Source of the DNA: Planctomycetota bacterium | Lineage (GTDB): Bacteria > Planctomycetota > Planctomycetia > Planctomycetales > Planctomycetaceae | DNA: 64,000 nt | Direction of reading: 5' to 3' | NCBI GenBank assembly: GCA_027623235.1 | Contig: JAQBVJ010000009.1 | Location: 37,253 to 101,252, forward strand | Part shown: positions 35,545 to 43,636 of the stretch, in pieces | Position numbering within the stretch: the stretch's first letter is position 1 | Layout of the letters: every line of letters begins with the position of its first letter | Made by a program: the position numbers and the translations under genes | Notes under the pieces: generated by a model | Seen by the model: the letters and a program-made list of their open reading frames with translations, nothing else | Told to the model about the DNA's origin: nothing | Database searches by the model: none

Positions 35545-36747
35545 CTATTCCGATGCCGTTGCCAGCTTCAGCCCGATCGCGCAGGCCTGCAGAAAACTGT
35601 CGACATGCAGCCGCTCGTTGACCGTGTGAATTCCGTCCTGACCGCAGCCGAGTGTCACCGTCGGCACGCCGTGAGCTGACATCCAGTTGGCATCGAGGCC
35701 GCCGTTGCTGATTTTCAAAACGGGGTCCAGGCCGAGCGACTCGATCACCGCCTTCGCCGCCTGGACGCTCGCTTCCTTCGGGTCGAGGGCGAACGATTCG
35801 TACTTGAGGTCTGACCAGAACGTCACCGAGCCTTTCCTGCCGGCGGAGTTTTTCAGTTTCTTCGCCGCCCGTTCAAACGCCTTGCGAATCTCATCGACGA
35901 TCCGCAGCCGGAATTTCGGATCGTGACTGCGCGCCTCGGCCCGGATTTGCAGTTTCGGCATCACGACGTTTGTCGCGTCGCCGCCCGACACGACGCCGAT
36001 GTTGCTCGTCCCGGCGTTGTTTCCTTTCTTGATGAGCCCGTGCCAGCCGTTTTCGACCAGGTCTGCAATCGCCAGGGATGCGATCGCCACCGCGCTGACT
36101 CCGTCTTCCGGATGGGCCCCCGCGTGACTGGCGATTCCCTCTACGGTGACCTCGATGGCGTAGTCGCCGGTGGCTCCGATCGTCAGCAGGCTGGCCGCGC
36201 CGCCGTCCCAGTTGAAAGCCAGTTTCGGATTCCCCAGCTTGTTGACAGAGACGTTTCTCGCTCCGACAAGTCCCACTTCTTCCTGGACCGCCCAGAACAA
36301 GGTGAGCGGCGGATGCGGCAGGCCCTGTTTGAGAATCTCCAGGACGGCCGTCAGCACAACGCTCGCGCCGGCGCGGTCATCCCCGCCGAGGGCTGTCGTT
36401 GGCTGCTTTGGCCGAATGACCGAGCCATCGCGAACCGGCTCGCAGCCAACGCACAGCGGCACGGTATCGATATGAGCCATCAGTAACCGCCGCGGGCCCT
36501 TCACCGTGCCCGGCAGTTTGACGATCAGGTTGCCCACCTGTCCGCCGATGCGGCTCTTTTTATGAGCCGAGTCCGTCGTGATGGCTGAGGCTGGCACACC
36601 CGCGTCTCGAAGCTTCTTCTGAATGAAGTCCGAGACGGCTTTCTCTTCACCGCTCTTTCCCGGAATGGCCATCATCTCTGTGACGAGACGGACCGCCGCG
36701 TTTTCGTTGAGCAGGTTTCCGGTGAGAGCGGATTTTCGTTTAGCCAT
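35545..36747 (-). CDS. M20-family metallopeptidase (PepT-like)
   Basis: A 400-residue cytosolic zinc aminopeptidase/dipeptidase of the M20 (PepT, tripeptidase-like) group. Metal-binding and catalytic pattern: LMAHIDTVP (His and Asp), ALGGDDRAGASVV (bridging Asp), VQEEVGLVGARN (catalytic Glu and metal Glu), FNWDGG and, near the end, a final His in GIHTVNERLHV. The lid domain runs from about 195 to 305 (GATGDYAIEVTVEGIASHAGAHPEDGVSAV). ATG 36747. It sits between ubiE and mqnC but has no obvious menaquinone role; it reads in the same direction as mqnC, 55 bases upstream of it on that strand. Confidence 0.92.
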   Translation of the reverse strand: MAKRKSALTGNLLNENAAVRLVTEMMAIPGKSGEEKAVSDFIQKKLRDAGVPASAITTDSAHKKSRIGGQVGNLIVKLPGTVKGPRRLLMAHIDTVPLCVGCEPVRDGSVIRPKQPTTALGGDDRAGASVVLTAVLEILKQGLPHPPLTLFWAVQEEVGLVGARNVSVNKLGNPKLAFNWDGGAASLLTIGATGDYAIEVTVEGIASHAGAHPEDGVSAVAIASLAIADLVENGWHGLIKKGNNAGTSNIGVVSGGDATNVVMPKLQIRAEARSHDPKFRLRIVDEIRKAFERAAKKLKNSAGRKGSVTFWSDLKYESFALDPKEASVQAAKAVIESLGLDPVLKISNGGLDANWMSAHGVPTVTLGCGQDGIHTVNERLHVDSFLQACAIGLKLATASE

Positions 36748-36762
36748 CGTGAGTCCATTTCA

Positions 36763-36802
36763 GTGAGGCGGGTTTCTTGTGAGGCGGGTTTCTTGTGAGG
36801 CG
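36763..36802. repeat. 16-bp tandem repeat between genes
   Basis: gtgaggcgggtttctt repeats at 36763-36778 and 36779-36794, followed by a partial third copy to 36802. It lies between the mqnC stop and the peptidase start and probably arose by slippage. Confidence 0.85.
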
Positions 36803-37966
36803 TCAGCTCAACACGGGCAGTGCGACACGGCTCGGCGTTGACGGTTCGTCGAAGTCGGTTGGCTCGTCGAGGTACTCGTAGCGCACGTTTCTCTGGCGAG
36901 GGATGTAGCCGGCCTCGCGGATGCAGCGGCGGATTGTGTCCACGGTGAGGTGGTAAACCGTGCCGGCCTGAGAGACGACGTTCTCCTCGATCATCAGCGA
37001 GCCCATGTCGTTCGCGCCGAAGAAGAGAGCCGTCTGGCCAATCTTCTCACCCTGTGTCACCCACGATGACTGAATGTTCGGAACGTTGTCCAGGTACAGC
37101 CGCGACACCGCCTGCGTTTTGAGATACTCGAACGCACCGGCCGGTGGCAGCTTCGACATATCCGTGCCGTCTTTCCGGTCGCCGCCGTACCACGGAGCCG
37201 AGTCGGGTGGCTGGTGAGTCCACGAAATGAACGCGGTGAAGCCGCCCGTTTCGTCCTGCAGTTGCCGCACTCTTTCGAAATGCTCGACGCGTTCTTCAAG
37301 AGTCTCGATGTGGCCAAACATCATCGTCGCCGTCGATCGGCCGCCGATCTCGTGCCAGACGCGCATCACGTTGAGCCAGTCATCGGTCAGCACCTTGCCT
37401 CGCGTGATCGCCTTGCGGACTCGATCGACGAGAATCTCTCCGCCGCCGCCAGGGATGCTGCCCAGACCCGCGACTTTGAGCCGCTCCAGCACGGTCTTCA
37501 GAGGCAGCTTTGAGATCTTGTGAAAATGAAACAGCTCGGGTGGCGAGAAGCCGTGGACGTTGACCTGCGGGAATTCCTCTTTCAGTCCGGCGAGCATTTC
37601 CTCGTACCACTCCAGCGGCAGGGTCGGATGCAGACCGCCCTGCATGAGAATCTGGTCGCCACCCAGCTCGACGGTCTCCCGGACCTTCTGGTGCAGAGCT
37701 TCCTTTGAGAGGACGTAAACCTCGTCGTGCCCGACCGGTCGGTAGAACGCACAGAAATCGCAGATGGCTGCGCAGGCGTTGGTGTAGTTGACGTTCCGGT
37801 CGATGTTGTAGGTCCGGTACGGCTCGGGATGGAGCCGCTTCGTGACGGCGTTGGCCGCCTCGCCGATCGCAATGAGGTCGTGCGACCGCAGCAGCGCGAC
37901 ACCGTCTTCCGGGTTGAGCCGCTCACCAGCAATGGCTTTGTCGAGAATCGGTTGAATGTCAGACAC
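36803..37966 (-). CDS. mqnC: Cyclic dehypoxanthine futalosine synthase (radical SAM)
   Basis: A 387-residue radical SAM enzyme of the futalosine menaquinone route, which cyclises dehypoxanthine futalosine. The cluster-binding cysteines are Cys65, Cys69 and Cys72 in NACAAICDFCAFYRP, and the family signature ILMQGGLHPTLPLEWYEEML, FSPPELFHFHKISKLPL and SIPGGGGEILVDRVRKAI is present. Start is GTG 37966 with a strong GGAGGT eight bases upstream. Reads in the same direction as mqnA, separated from it by 139 bases that include an inverted repeat; both belong to one pathway. Confidence 0.95.
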   Translation of the reverse strand: MSDIQPILDKAIAGERLNPEDGVALLRSHDLIAIGEAANAVTKRLHPEPYRTYNIDRNVNYTNACAAICDFCAFYRPVGHDEVYVLSKEALHQKVRETVELGGDQILMQGGLHPTLPLEWYEEMLAGLKEEFPQVNVHGFSPPELFHFHKISKLPLKTVLERLKVAGLGSIPGGGGEILVDRVRKAITRGKVLTDDWLNVMRVWHEIGGRSTATMMFGHIETLEERVEHFERVRQLQDETGGFTAFISWTHQPPDSAPWYGGDRKDGTDMSKLPPAGAFEYLKTQAVSRLYLDNVPNIQSSWVTQGEKIGQTALFFGANDMGSLMIEENVVSQAGTVYHLTVDTIRRCIREAGYIPRQRNVRYEYLDEPTDFDEPSTPSRVALPVLS

Positions 37967-37993
37967 GCCGTTACCTCCAAGGTGCGCTGTCGG

Positions 37994-38092
37994 CAGCGCA
38001 AAGACGCAGAGACGCGAAGACTCGCAAAGACGATTCGTCGTTGCTCAATCAAGATTCTTTGCGGACCTCTGCGTCTTCGCGTCTTTGCGCTG
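37994..38092. repeat. Inverted repeat between mqnC and mqnA
   Basis: cagcgcaaagacgcagagacg (37994-38014) and its inverted partner ending cgtctttgcgctg (38068-38092) enclose about 47 bases. It lies between two co-directional menaquinone genes and may terminate or attenuate transcription from mqnA into mqnC. Related in style to the repeats at 648-714 and 6029-6235. Confidence 0.75.
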
Positions 38093-38105
38093 ATGTCCGC
38101 GCATC

Positions 38106-39038
38106 TTACGACCGAAAAACCAGGTCGACTCCTTCCGGAGCAATGCCCAGCTGCACGGCCAGTTCCTGGAACAGCCGCAGGCCACTTCGCTCGGCAGAGC
38201 CCAGTCGGAAGTGCAGATTCTCTTTGAGGTATTTTTCCGCAGCGGCCATCGAGATGCCGAGCTTCTTTGACTCTCGTGCCGCGATCTGGTCGAGCCGCGA
38301 GACTCCGAGATCCCGCGATCGGGTGAGCCCGCTGACGATGTCGGAGTCGCTCACCGAGTTGCCTCGCCCGACCCACATGGCGAAGACGAAGGGCAGCCCC
38401 GTCCACTCGGCCCATTCCTCGCCGAGATCCCAGACAGTGTCGAATGTCTGCTCGACGGGCTTCATCGCCCGGTCGCCGATCACGACGATCGCGTCTGCGT
38501 CCGAGTGCTCGACCGATTTCCCGAGCGGCAATGGTCGCAGTTCCGGTGTGACTCCGAATCGCTCGTGCAGCATGATCCGCGCGAGGGCCGCGCTGGTTCG
38601 TGAGCCCTCGTCGAGAGCCAGCGTCCGGATAAATCCAGGAGGGACCCGGCTGTAAAGTTTGACGCTGTGAACCGGTCCGCGCGTCGCGACGCAGGCGTCG
38701 GACAGAATTTCGTAGTCGGGATTGCGGAAGGCTTCGACCGACGGGATCAACCCGACGTCAATACGGCCAGCGGCGAGGTCGTCGGCCAGGTGACTCGGGT
38801 AATCCAGAGAGACGTCCGCCGTCGGCAGCAGTCGCGACAGGTCCTCGACCAGCGGCTTGGAATTCAGATAGCTGACGGCCCCGATTCGAATCGTCTTCGT
38901 CAAGGGCTCGACTTTCTGTCGTGGCGTGACAAGGCCGGGCCGCGATTCGTTTCCGCGTGCCAGCTCGTCTGCGTCCTGCGGTCGTGACTCAATTTGAGGT
39001 GCCATCGTGGCTGATGATGTCCAGAGTTGATCTGTCAT
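38106..39038 (-). CDS. mqnA: Chorismate dehydratase (futalosine menaquinone pathway)
   Basis: A 310-residue periplasmic-binding-like enzyme that starts the futalosine route by dehydrating chorismate to 3-enolpyruvylbenzoate. Hallmarks: IRIGAVSYLNSKPLVEDL, DYPSHLADDLAAGRIDVGLIPSVEAF, SRVPPGFIRTLALDEGSRTSAALARI, VIGDRAM and WTGLPFVFAMWVGR. The first ~45 residues before the domain are an extra polar tail. ATG 39038 is chosen because GAGGGC stands seven bases before it; another ATG at 39005 lacks a site. The frame stays open upstream but that part is unlike protein. Confidence 0.92.
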   Translation of the reverse strand: MTDQLWTSSATMAPQIESRPQDADELARGNESRPGLVTPRQKVEPLTKTIRIGAVSYLNSKPLVEDLSRLLPTADVSLDYPSHLADDLAAGRIDVGLIPSVEAFRNPDYEILSDACVATRGPVHSVKLYSRVPPGFIRTLALDEGSRTSAALARIMLHERFGVTPELRPLPLGKSVEHSDADAIVVIGDRAMKPVEQTFDTVWDLGEEWAEWTGLPFVFAMWVGRGNSVSDSDIVSGLTRSRDLGVSRLDQIAARESKKLGISMAAAEKYLKENLHFRLGSAERSGLRLFQELAVQLGIAPEGVDLVFRS

Positions 39039-39364
39039 GACGCCCTCGCTGCGGAGAAAACTCCTCGACCAGTAATCGAGAAGAACCTGCCGCGTTGCGA
39101 TCCGGATTTGCTCGCCGACGAACTTCGTACGGCAGCTTCCGAATCCGGCCATTATTGGGAGTGCCCGTCCGAGCCGCAATCGGCGGCGTCCGAATTGGCA
39201 ACGGAGACTCGTGAATCTGGTGGTTTCTGCAGAGGCATTCCTGTGTGTAGAAAGCTCGACATCTCTCGGGCAACACTCACAGGAGCTGTTTAGAACCGTG
39301 CGGCTCGACGTTACGATGCCGCCTCGACAGCGGAGAAACCGTCGATTGTCGTGCGTCTTAACAG

Positions 39365-39451
39365 TCTGTTGAAAAAGTGGCAGGATGCCCATGCGGTATT
39401 CTGCAGGAATCACGGCCTGGAAGGCCGTGCCACTTCAGTTTTTCAACGGGC
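39365..39451. repeat. Palindromic element with GTTGAAAAA ends
   Basis: tctgttgaaaaagtggca (39365-39382) pairs with tgccacttcagtttttcaacgg (from 39428), one arm having a small insertion. A smaller stem acggcctggaaggccgt lies inside. Ends resemble the element at 18633-18747. Confidence 0.7.
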
Positions 39452-39542
39452 GGCTGACGGGCTCTTTCAGGAATGATTCCCGCCTCTGCGGGCTTCGACC
39501 CACGAAGCACAAGCCTCGATGCAGGATCGCACCCTGCGACGG

Positions 39543-39583
39543 CAGACTTCCGACAGCAGACTTCCGACAGCAGACTTCCGAAG
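39543..39583 (+). repeat. 14-bp tandem repeat before homoserine dehydrogenase
   Basis: cagacttccgacag is repeated at 39543, 39557 and 39571 (last copy ends aag). It is about 35 bases before the start of the homoserine dehydrogenase gene, within its probable leader. Confidence 0.9.
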
Positions 39584-39617
39584 CAGTGCTGAAAACCAAT
39601 TGAGTACGAAACGAAAA

Positions 39618-40931
39618 ATGAGCAGCAAACGAATTTCGATTCTGGGTTTCGGGACAGTCGCCAGCGGGGTCGTGCGGATCCTCACCGGTCAGTCCGGGAT
39701 GGTCAGCCGACGGTCTGGATGTGAGTTTGACATCCGGCATGTGGCAGTCCGCGACGTTTCGAAACCGCGCGACGTCGAGTTGCCCGCCGGCGTGATCACA
39801 GCTGACTGGAAGTCGGCCGCGACAGATCCGGAGGTCGAGATCGTCCTGGAATTAATGGGTGGCACGACGACGGCTCGCGAGGCGGTGCTCGCGGCGATCG
39901 GTGCCGGCAAGCACGTTGTCACGGCCAATAAATCGCTGCTGAGCGAACACGGTGACGAGATCTTCTCTGCCGCGCGAGAGGCGGGCGTCTGTGTCGCGTA
40001 CGAAGCCGCCGTCGCGGGTGGCGTGCCGATTATCTCGACCCTGCAGACTTCAATGACGTCCAACCAGATCGTTTCGATTTCAGCGATTCTCAACGGAACG
40101 AGCAATTTCATTCTGAGCGGCATGCTGGGGGAGCGGCGATCGTACGACGACGTCCTCGCCGAAGCGCAGCGGCTGGGCTACGCCGAGTCAGATCCGGCGA
40201 TGGATGTCGACGGGACCGACGCGGCGCAGAAGCTCGTCCTGCTGACTCAGCTGGTGCTTGGCAAGCGTGTGTCGCTCGACGAGTTTCCGCGACAGGGCAT
40301 CGATACGCTCGACCTGGACGACATGTTGTATGCCCAGGAGCTTGGTTACCGCGTGAAGCTGCTCGCCGTGTCGAAGCTCACTGGTGGCCAGTTGGAAATG
40401 CACGTTGAACCGACTCTGGTTCGCGAGGACCGTGCGATCGCGCAGACCGACGGGCCGTTGAATCTGGTCGAACTGGAAGGCGACGCGGTGGGGCGGCTCG
40501 TTCTGTCCGGAGCCGGTGCAGGTCAGATGCCGACCGCCTCGGCCGTCGTTGCGGATCTGATCGACGTTGCTGTCGGGCGAACTCAACAGTCGTTTCCGCT
40601 GCTGGAGATCTGGAACGCGAATGACAGCCTCAAAGTGCTCCCCGCCGAGCAGATTGAGCGACGCTACTACCTGCGATTCAGCGTCGAGGACCGGCCGCAC
40701 GTCATTGCGGATATCGCCGACATTCTGGGCCGAAACGAAATCAGCGTTGCGACGATCGTCCAGCACGAAGCTCCCGAGGTCGAGCTTTCTGACGACAGCG
40801 GAGCGGTCCTGGTCCCGCTGGTGATCATGACTCACCGCACAACCGAAGGCCGGTTGCGAGCATCGGAAGCGGAGTTTGCAAAGCTCTCGACCGTACAGAG
40901 CCGCTATGTGCGGATGCCGGTCGCGGATTAG
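39618..40931 (+). CDS. Homoserine dehydrogenase with C-terminal ACT domain
   Basis: A 437-residue enzyme that reduces aspartate semialdehyde to homoserine for threonine and methionine synthesis. The NAD(P) motif is GFGTVASGVV (7-16); the substrate domain has KHVVTANKSLL, YEAAVAGGVPII, the conserved ILNGTSNFIL and DVDGTDAAQKLVLL. The last 85 residues form an ACT domain (YYLRFSVEDRPHVIADIADILG), usually a site for threonine feedback. ATG 39618 is chosen since the Rossmann strand follows at once; ribosome-binding site is weak. The gene stands alone, so not in a threonine operon here. Confidence 0.95.
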   Translation: MSSKRISILGFGTVASGVVRILTGQSGMVSRRSGCEFDIRHVAVRDVSKPRDVELPAGVITADWKSAATDPEVEIVLELMGGTTTAREAVLAAIGAGKHVVTANKSLLSEHGDEIFSAAREAGVCVAYEAAVAGGVPIISTLQTSMTSNQIVSISAILNGTSNFILSGMLGERRSYDDVLAEAQRLGYAESDPAMDVDGTDAAQKLVLLTQLVLGKRVSLDEFPRQGIDTLDLDDMLYAQELGYRVKLLAVSKLTGGQLEMHVEPTLVREDRAIAQTDGPLNLVELEGDAVGRLVLSGAGAGQMPTASAVVADLIDVAVGRTQQSFPLLEIWNANDSLKVLPAEQIERRYYLRFSVEDRPHVIADIADILGRNEISVATIVQHEAPEVELSDDSGAVLVPLVIMTHRTTEGRLRASEAEFAKLSTVQSRYVRMPVAD

Positions 40932-41035
40932 CTCGGGCGTCAGCAGTCTGAGGAGAAGTTCGTCCTGAACCGACGAACGCACTGGACCGACGAACGCCGA
41001 GAGGCTGATGCGCGATCGCGCACCGACCGCTCCTG

Positions 41036-41584
41036 CTATCCCTGGTCGGCGAGGGCCTTTTCGATGGCGGCACTCATTTCCGTGCGGCCTCGCAAGCCGA
41101 CGTTCCAGGTGACTTTGCCGCTGCGGTCGAACACCCAGTAGCGAGGGATGAAGTGAGCCTTGAGGGCGACGCTGGAATTGATCGCTCCATACGCGTTTGG
41201 CCATTCGACTTTGTATTTGTCGAGGAAGGCCTGGATGTCCTCGAGGCCGGACTCGTCCTCGCCAGTCAGGCCGATGAACACGACGCCTTTTTCCGCATAC
41301 GTTTTGTGAAGCTCGACCAGGTCCGGCATGCCTGTGTGACACTGCGGACACCAGGTGGCCCAGCAGTTCACGACGACGACTTTGCCTTTGAGGTCTTCCG
41401 GCGAGGGCAGAGGACCGTTGACCGTTCCGCTGCCGGAAAGTGCCGGAAGTGGCTGCCCGATTTCCAGTCCGGGGTCTTTGACGGTGGTTCCGCCGATCGT
41501 CCAGAGAAAGGGGGCGGCAGCCACGATTGCGGCCAGACCCAGAAACAGGCCGAACGTCTGCAGTGAGGTCTTGCGCATTGCCAT
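41036..41584 (-). CDS. TlpA/ResA-like membrane-anchored thioredoxin
   Basis: A 182-residue protein with an N-terminal membrane anchor (about 8-32) and a thioredoxin fold of the TlpA/ResA group. The active site is WCPQC (Cys79, Cys82), with another Cys at 74; GEDESGLEDIQAFLDKY and the cis-proline-like FIPRYWVFD region follow. Such proteins keep heme-binding cysteines of apocytochrome c reduced outside the cytoplasm, or act as general reductants; the many CxxCH proteins around it fit that role, by inference. Start ATG 41584 with GGAG eight bases before it; a second ATG two codons later is possible. Stands alone. Confidence 0.9.
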   Translation of the reverse strand: MAMRKTSLQTFGLFLGLAAIVAAAPFLWTIGGTTVKDPGLEIGQPLPALSGSGTVNGPLPSPEDLKGKVVVVNCWATWCPQCHTGMPDLVELHKTYAEKGVVFIGLTGEDESGLEDIQAFLDKYKVEWPNAYGAINSSVALKAHFIPRYWVFDRSGKVTWNVGLRGRTEMSAAIEKALADQG

Positions 41585-42097
41585 CTTCGTTTCTCCGTGA
41601 CTCGCTGCGAGGCCGCTCGCTCATTGCGGCCGTCTGGTGGCTTTGTCATTTCCGCGAGACTCGACGGAGGTCCTGACGGATTGAAAGGCCGATTCCTCTG
41701 ACAGCATAAGACTTATTGCGCGATCGAGCGTCGCGAATCGTGCCTCTCGCTTCGTACTGTGTGGACTCCGGCAGGTTATGACGAGTCGGAGCTTGCCGTC
41801 TCCTGTCTTCACTGGCTGACCCGCTCGCCGGAATCGTTACACCCTGCAGTGTCTGCGCGACCGGACGCGTGATTCTTTGCGGCAACCCGCCTCGATGCTT
41901 GACAACTCAACACAGTTCGCGTCTCATGATGCCTCGGTTCAGTGGATTTCGATCCGACCAATGTCGACGTTTGTGAGAGTCACCCGCCGAAGTTCCTGCC
42001 TGACGACCCACCGCAGAACCAAAGCGTCCCACCCCCTTGGGTCGCAGTTTTCCTAAATCCCGCTTTCACAAGCTATTTGTCAACCAGGAGAGGCAAA
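41585..42097. other. Non-coding region upstream of the cytochrome cassette
   Basis: 513 bases between the divergent TlpA-like and DUF1501 genes. No convincing gene; short open frames are low-complexity or Arg-rich. It probably carries the promoter of the four-gene cassette; one candidate is listed at 41899-41927. A strong ribosome-binding site AGGAGAGG precedes 42098. Confidence 0.6.
41899..41927 (+). promoter_or_regulatory. Possible sigma-70-type promoter for the cassette
   Basis: ttgaca at 41899-41904 exactly matches a -35 box; 17 bases later tctcat matches four of six positions of a -10 box. It would start transcription about 160 bases before the DUF1501 gene. Chance occurrence cannot be ruled out. 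Confidence 0.3.
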
Positions 42098-43396
42098 ATG
42101 CCCAATCAGACCAGTCGTCGTGGATTCATTAAGGCCGGATTTGCCGGCGGTGTCGGAATCGGACTTGCCGATTTTTTCGCGATGAGGCAGGCTCAGGCGG
42201 ACCTCAAGGACTACGCCAACTTTGAGGGTACGGCGAAAAACGTCATCTTTATCTATCTTCCCGGTGGATGCTGCCACCAGGAAACGTGGGATCCCAAGCC
42301 GTACGCTCCTGTCGAGTATCGCGGCCCGATGAACTCGATCGAGACCAGCGTCTCCGGAACTCGTATTAACGAGACGTTCCAGCAGACAGCGAAAATCGTC
42401 GACAAAATCACGATTTGCCGCTCGATGACTCATGGTGAGGCAGCTCACGAACGCGGCACTCACAACATGTTCACTGGATACCGCCCGAGCCCCGCTCTGA
42501 CGTTCCCGAGCATGGGCAGTGTCGTGACACACGAGCTTGGCCCCCGGAAGAATCTTCCGCCGTACGTCTGCATCCCGAACCAGCCGAACGAGTTTGCTGG
42601 CACGGGCTACCTCAGTTCCTCGTTCGCTCCCTTCAGCCTCGGTTCCGATCCGGCTGCCGGTGGCTTCAAGGTTCGAGACCTGTCGCTGCCCGGTGGAGTC
42701 GACGACAGTCGCTTCAGCCGTCGTCGCAACATTCTCGATCGAGTCAACAACAAGTTCCTGACCGACGAAAAAGCGGACAACTTGGACGCTCTGAACAGCT
42801 TCTACGATCGAGCCTACGGCCTGATCGGTTCTCCGTCCGCCCGGGAAGCCTTCAATATCGACGCTGAAAAGCCGGAAGTCCGGGATCGATATGGTCGCAA
42901 CACGGCCGGTCAGCGAATGCTGATGGCCCGGCGACTGGTTGAGTCTGGCGTCCGATTCGTGACCCTCACCTATGGTGGGTGGGACATGCACGACAACATC
43001 GCCAACGGTATCCGCGGGCAGGTCCCGGCTCTGGATCAGGGCTTCGCAACACTGATCAGCGACTTGAGCGAGCGCGGACTGCTGGACGAAACGCTCGTCT
43101 GCATTGCCTCGGAATTCGGACGGACTCCGAAGATCAACGGAACGGCTGGCCGCGACCATTACCCGAAAGTCTTCAGCGTCGTGCTGGCCGGTGGTGGAGT
43201 CAAAAAGGGTTACGTTCACGGAACGTCGAACTCGATCGCCAGTGAGCCTGAAGACAGCCCGCTGTCCGTCATGGACTGGGCATCGACGATTTACCACACC
43301 ATTGGCATCGTCTCTGACAAAGAGTTGATGGCACCTGGCGATCGACCCATAGAGATCGTCAACGACGGGAAAGTTGTGAAAGAACTGCTTGCCTGA
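42098..43396 (+). CDS. DUF1501 protein, Tat-exported (cassette gene 1)
   Basis: A 432-residue DUF1501 protein with a Tat signal (TSRRGFIKAGFAGGVGIG, residues 5-22). The N-terminal signature reads GGCCHQETWDPKP where other copies have GGPSHxDxFDxKP, so the usual Ser is Cys and an Asp is Glu. The C-terminal signature is intact: SEFGRTPKINGTAGRDHYPK and LAGGGVKKGYVHGTSN. The family belongs to the alkaline phosphatase superfamily but has no proven reaction. AGGAGAGG seven bases before ATG 42098 is the strongest ribosome-binding site in the window. It opens a four-gene cassette but is followed by a strong terminator at 43407-43449. Confidence 0.93.
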   Translation: MPNQTSRRGFIKAGFAGGVGIGLADFFAMRQAQADLKDYANFEGTAKNVIFIYLPGGCCHQETWDPKPYAPVEYRGPMNSIETSVSGTRINETFQQTAKIVDKITICRSMTHGEAAHERGTHNMFTGYRPSPALTFPSMGSVVTHELGPRKNLPPYVCIPNQPNEFAGTGYLSSSFAPFSLGSDPAAGGFKVRDLSLPGGVDDSRFSRRRNILDRVNNKFLTDEKADNLDALNSFYDRAYGLIGSPSAREAFNIDAEKPEVRDRYGRNTAGQRMLMARRLVESGVRFVTLTYGGWDMHDNIANGIRGQVPALDQGFATLISDLSERGLLDETLVCIASEFGRTPKINGTAGRDHYPKVFSVVLAGGGVKKGYVHGTSNSIASEPEDSPLSVMDWASTIYHTIGIVSDKELMAPGDRPIEIVNDGKVVKELLA

Positions 43397-43406
43397 AATG
43401 GAAATT

Positions 43407-43449
43407 CGGAGCCCGGTCGCCATTTCAGACCGGGCTCCGTTTTGTCTTT
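43407..43449 (+). terminator. Rho-independent terminator after DUF1501
   Basis: cggagcccggtc (43407-43418) pairs perfectly with gaccgggctccg (43428-43439), a 12-base stem with a 9-base loop, followed by ttttgtctttct. It lies 11 bases after the stop codon, so downstream genes may be expressed less or from their own promoter. Confidence 0.9.
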
Positions 43450-43636
43450 CTGTATATCAAATTTTGATTTTGCGGCATCGGGCCTCGTCGTTTTCGAATG
43501 TGGCCTCACTCAGCCTGCTCTGAATTGCCTGCCGAGATATCCCGCCGCGGAATGCCACCGCACTACTCGCTCAGTTTCACTTTGAGCGGGTTCCTTTTCC
43601 CATTCGAACCGTTCCGTCCGACCAGCGAGGACAGAA

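Noticed and set aside
36763..36802. 16-bp repeats as a regulatory iteron
   Set aside because: Only about 2.4 copies, between two co-directional genes with no regulator; slippage explains it.
39543..39583. Three 14-bp repeats as a CRISPR array or operator cluster
   Set aside because: Units are directly adjacent without spacers, so it is a simple tandem repeat.
41621..41885. Short open frames in the gap before the cassette
   Set aside because: No ribosome-binding sites, Arg/Ser-rich products and no recognisable motif.
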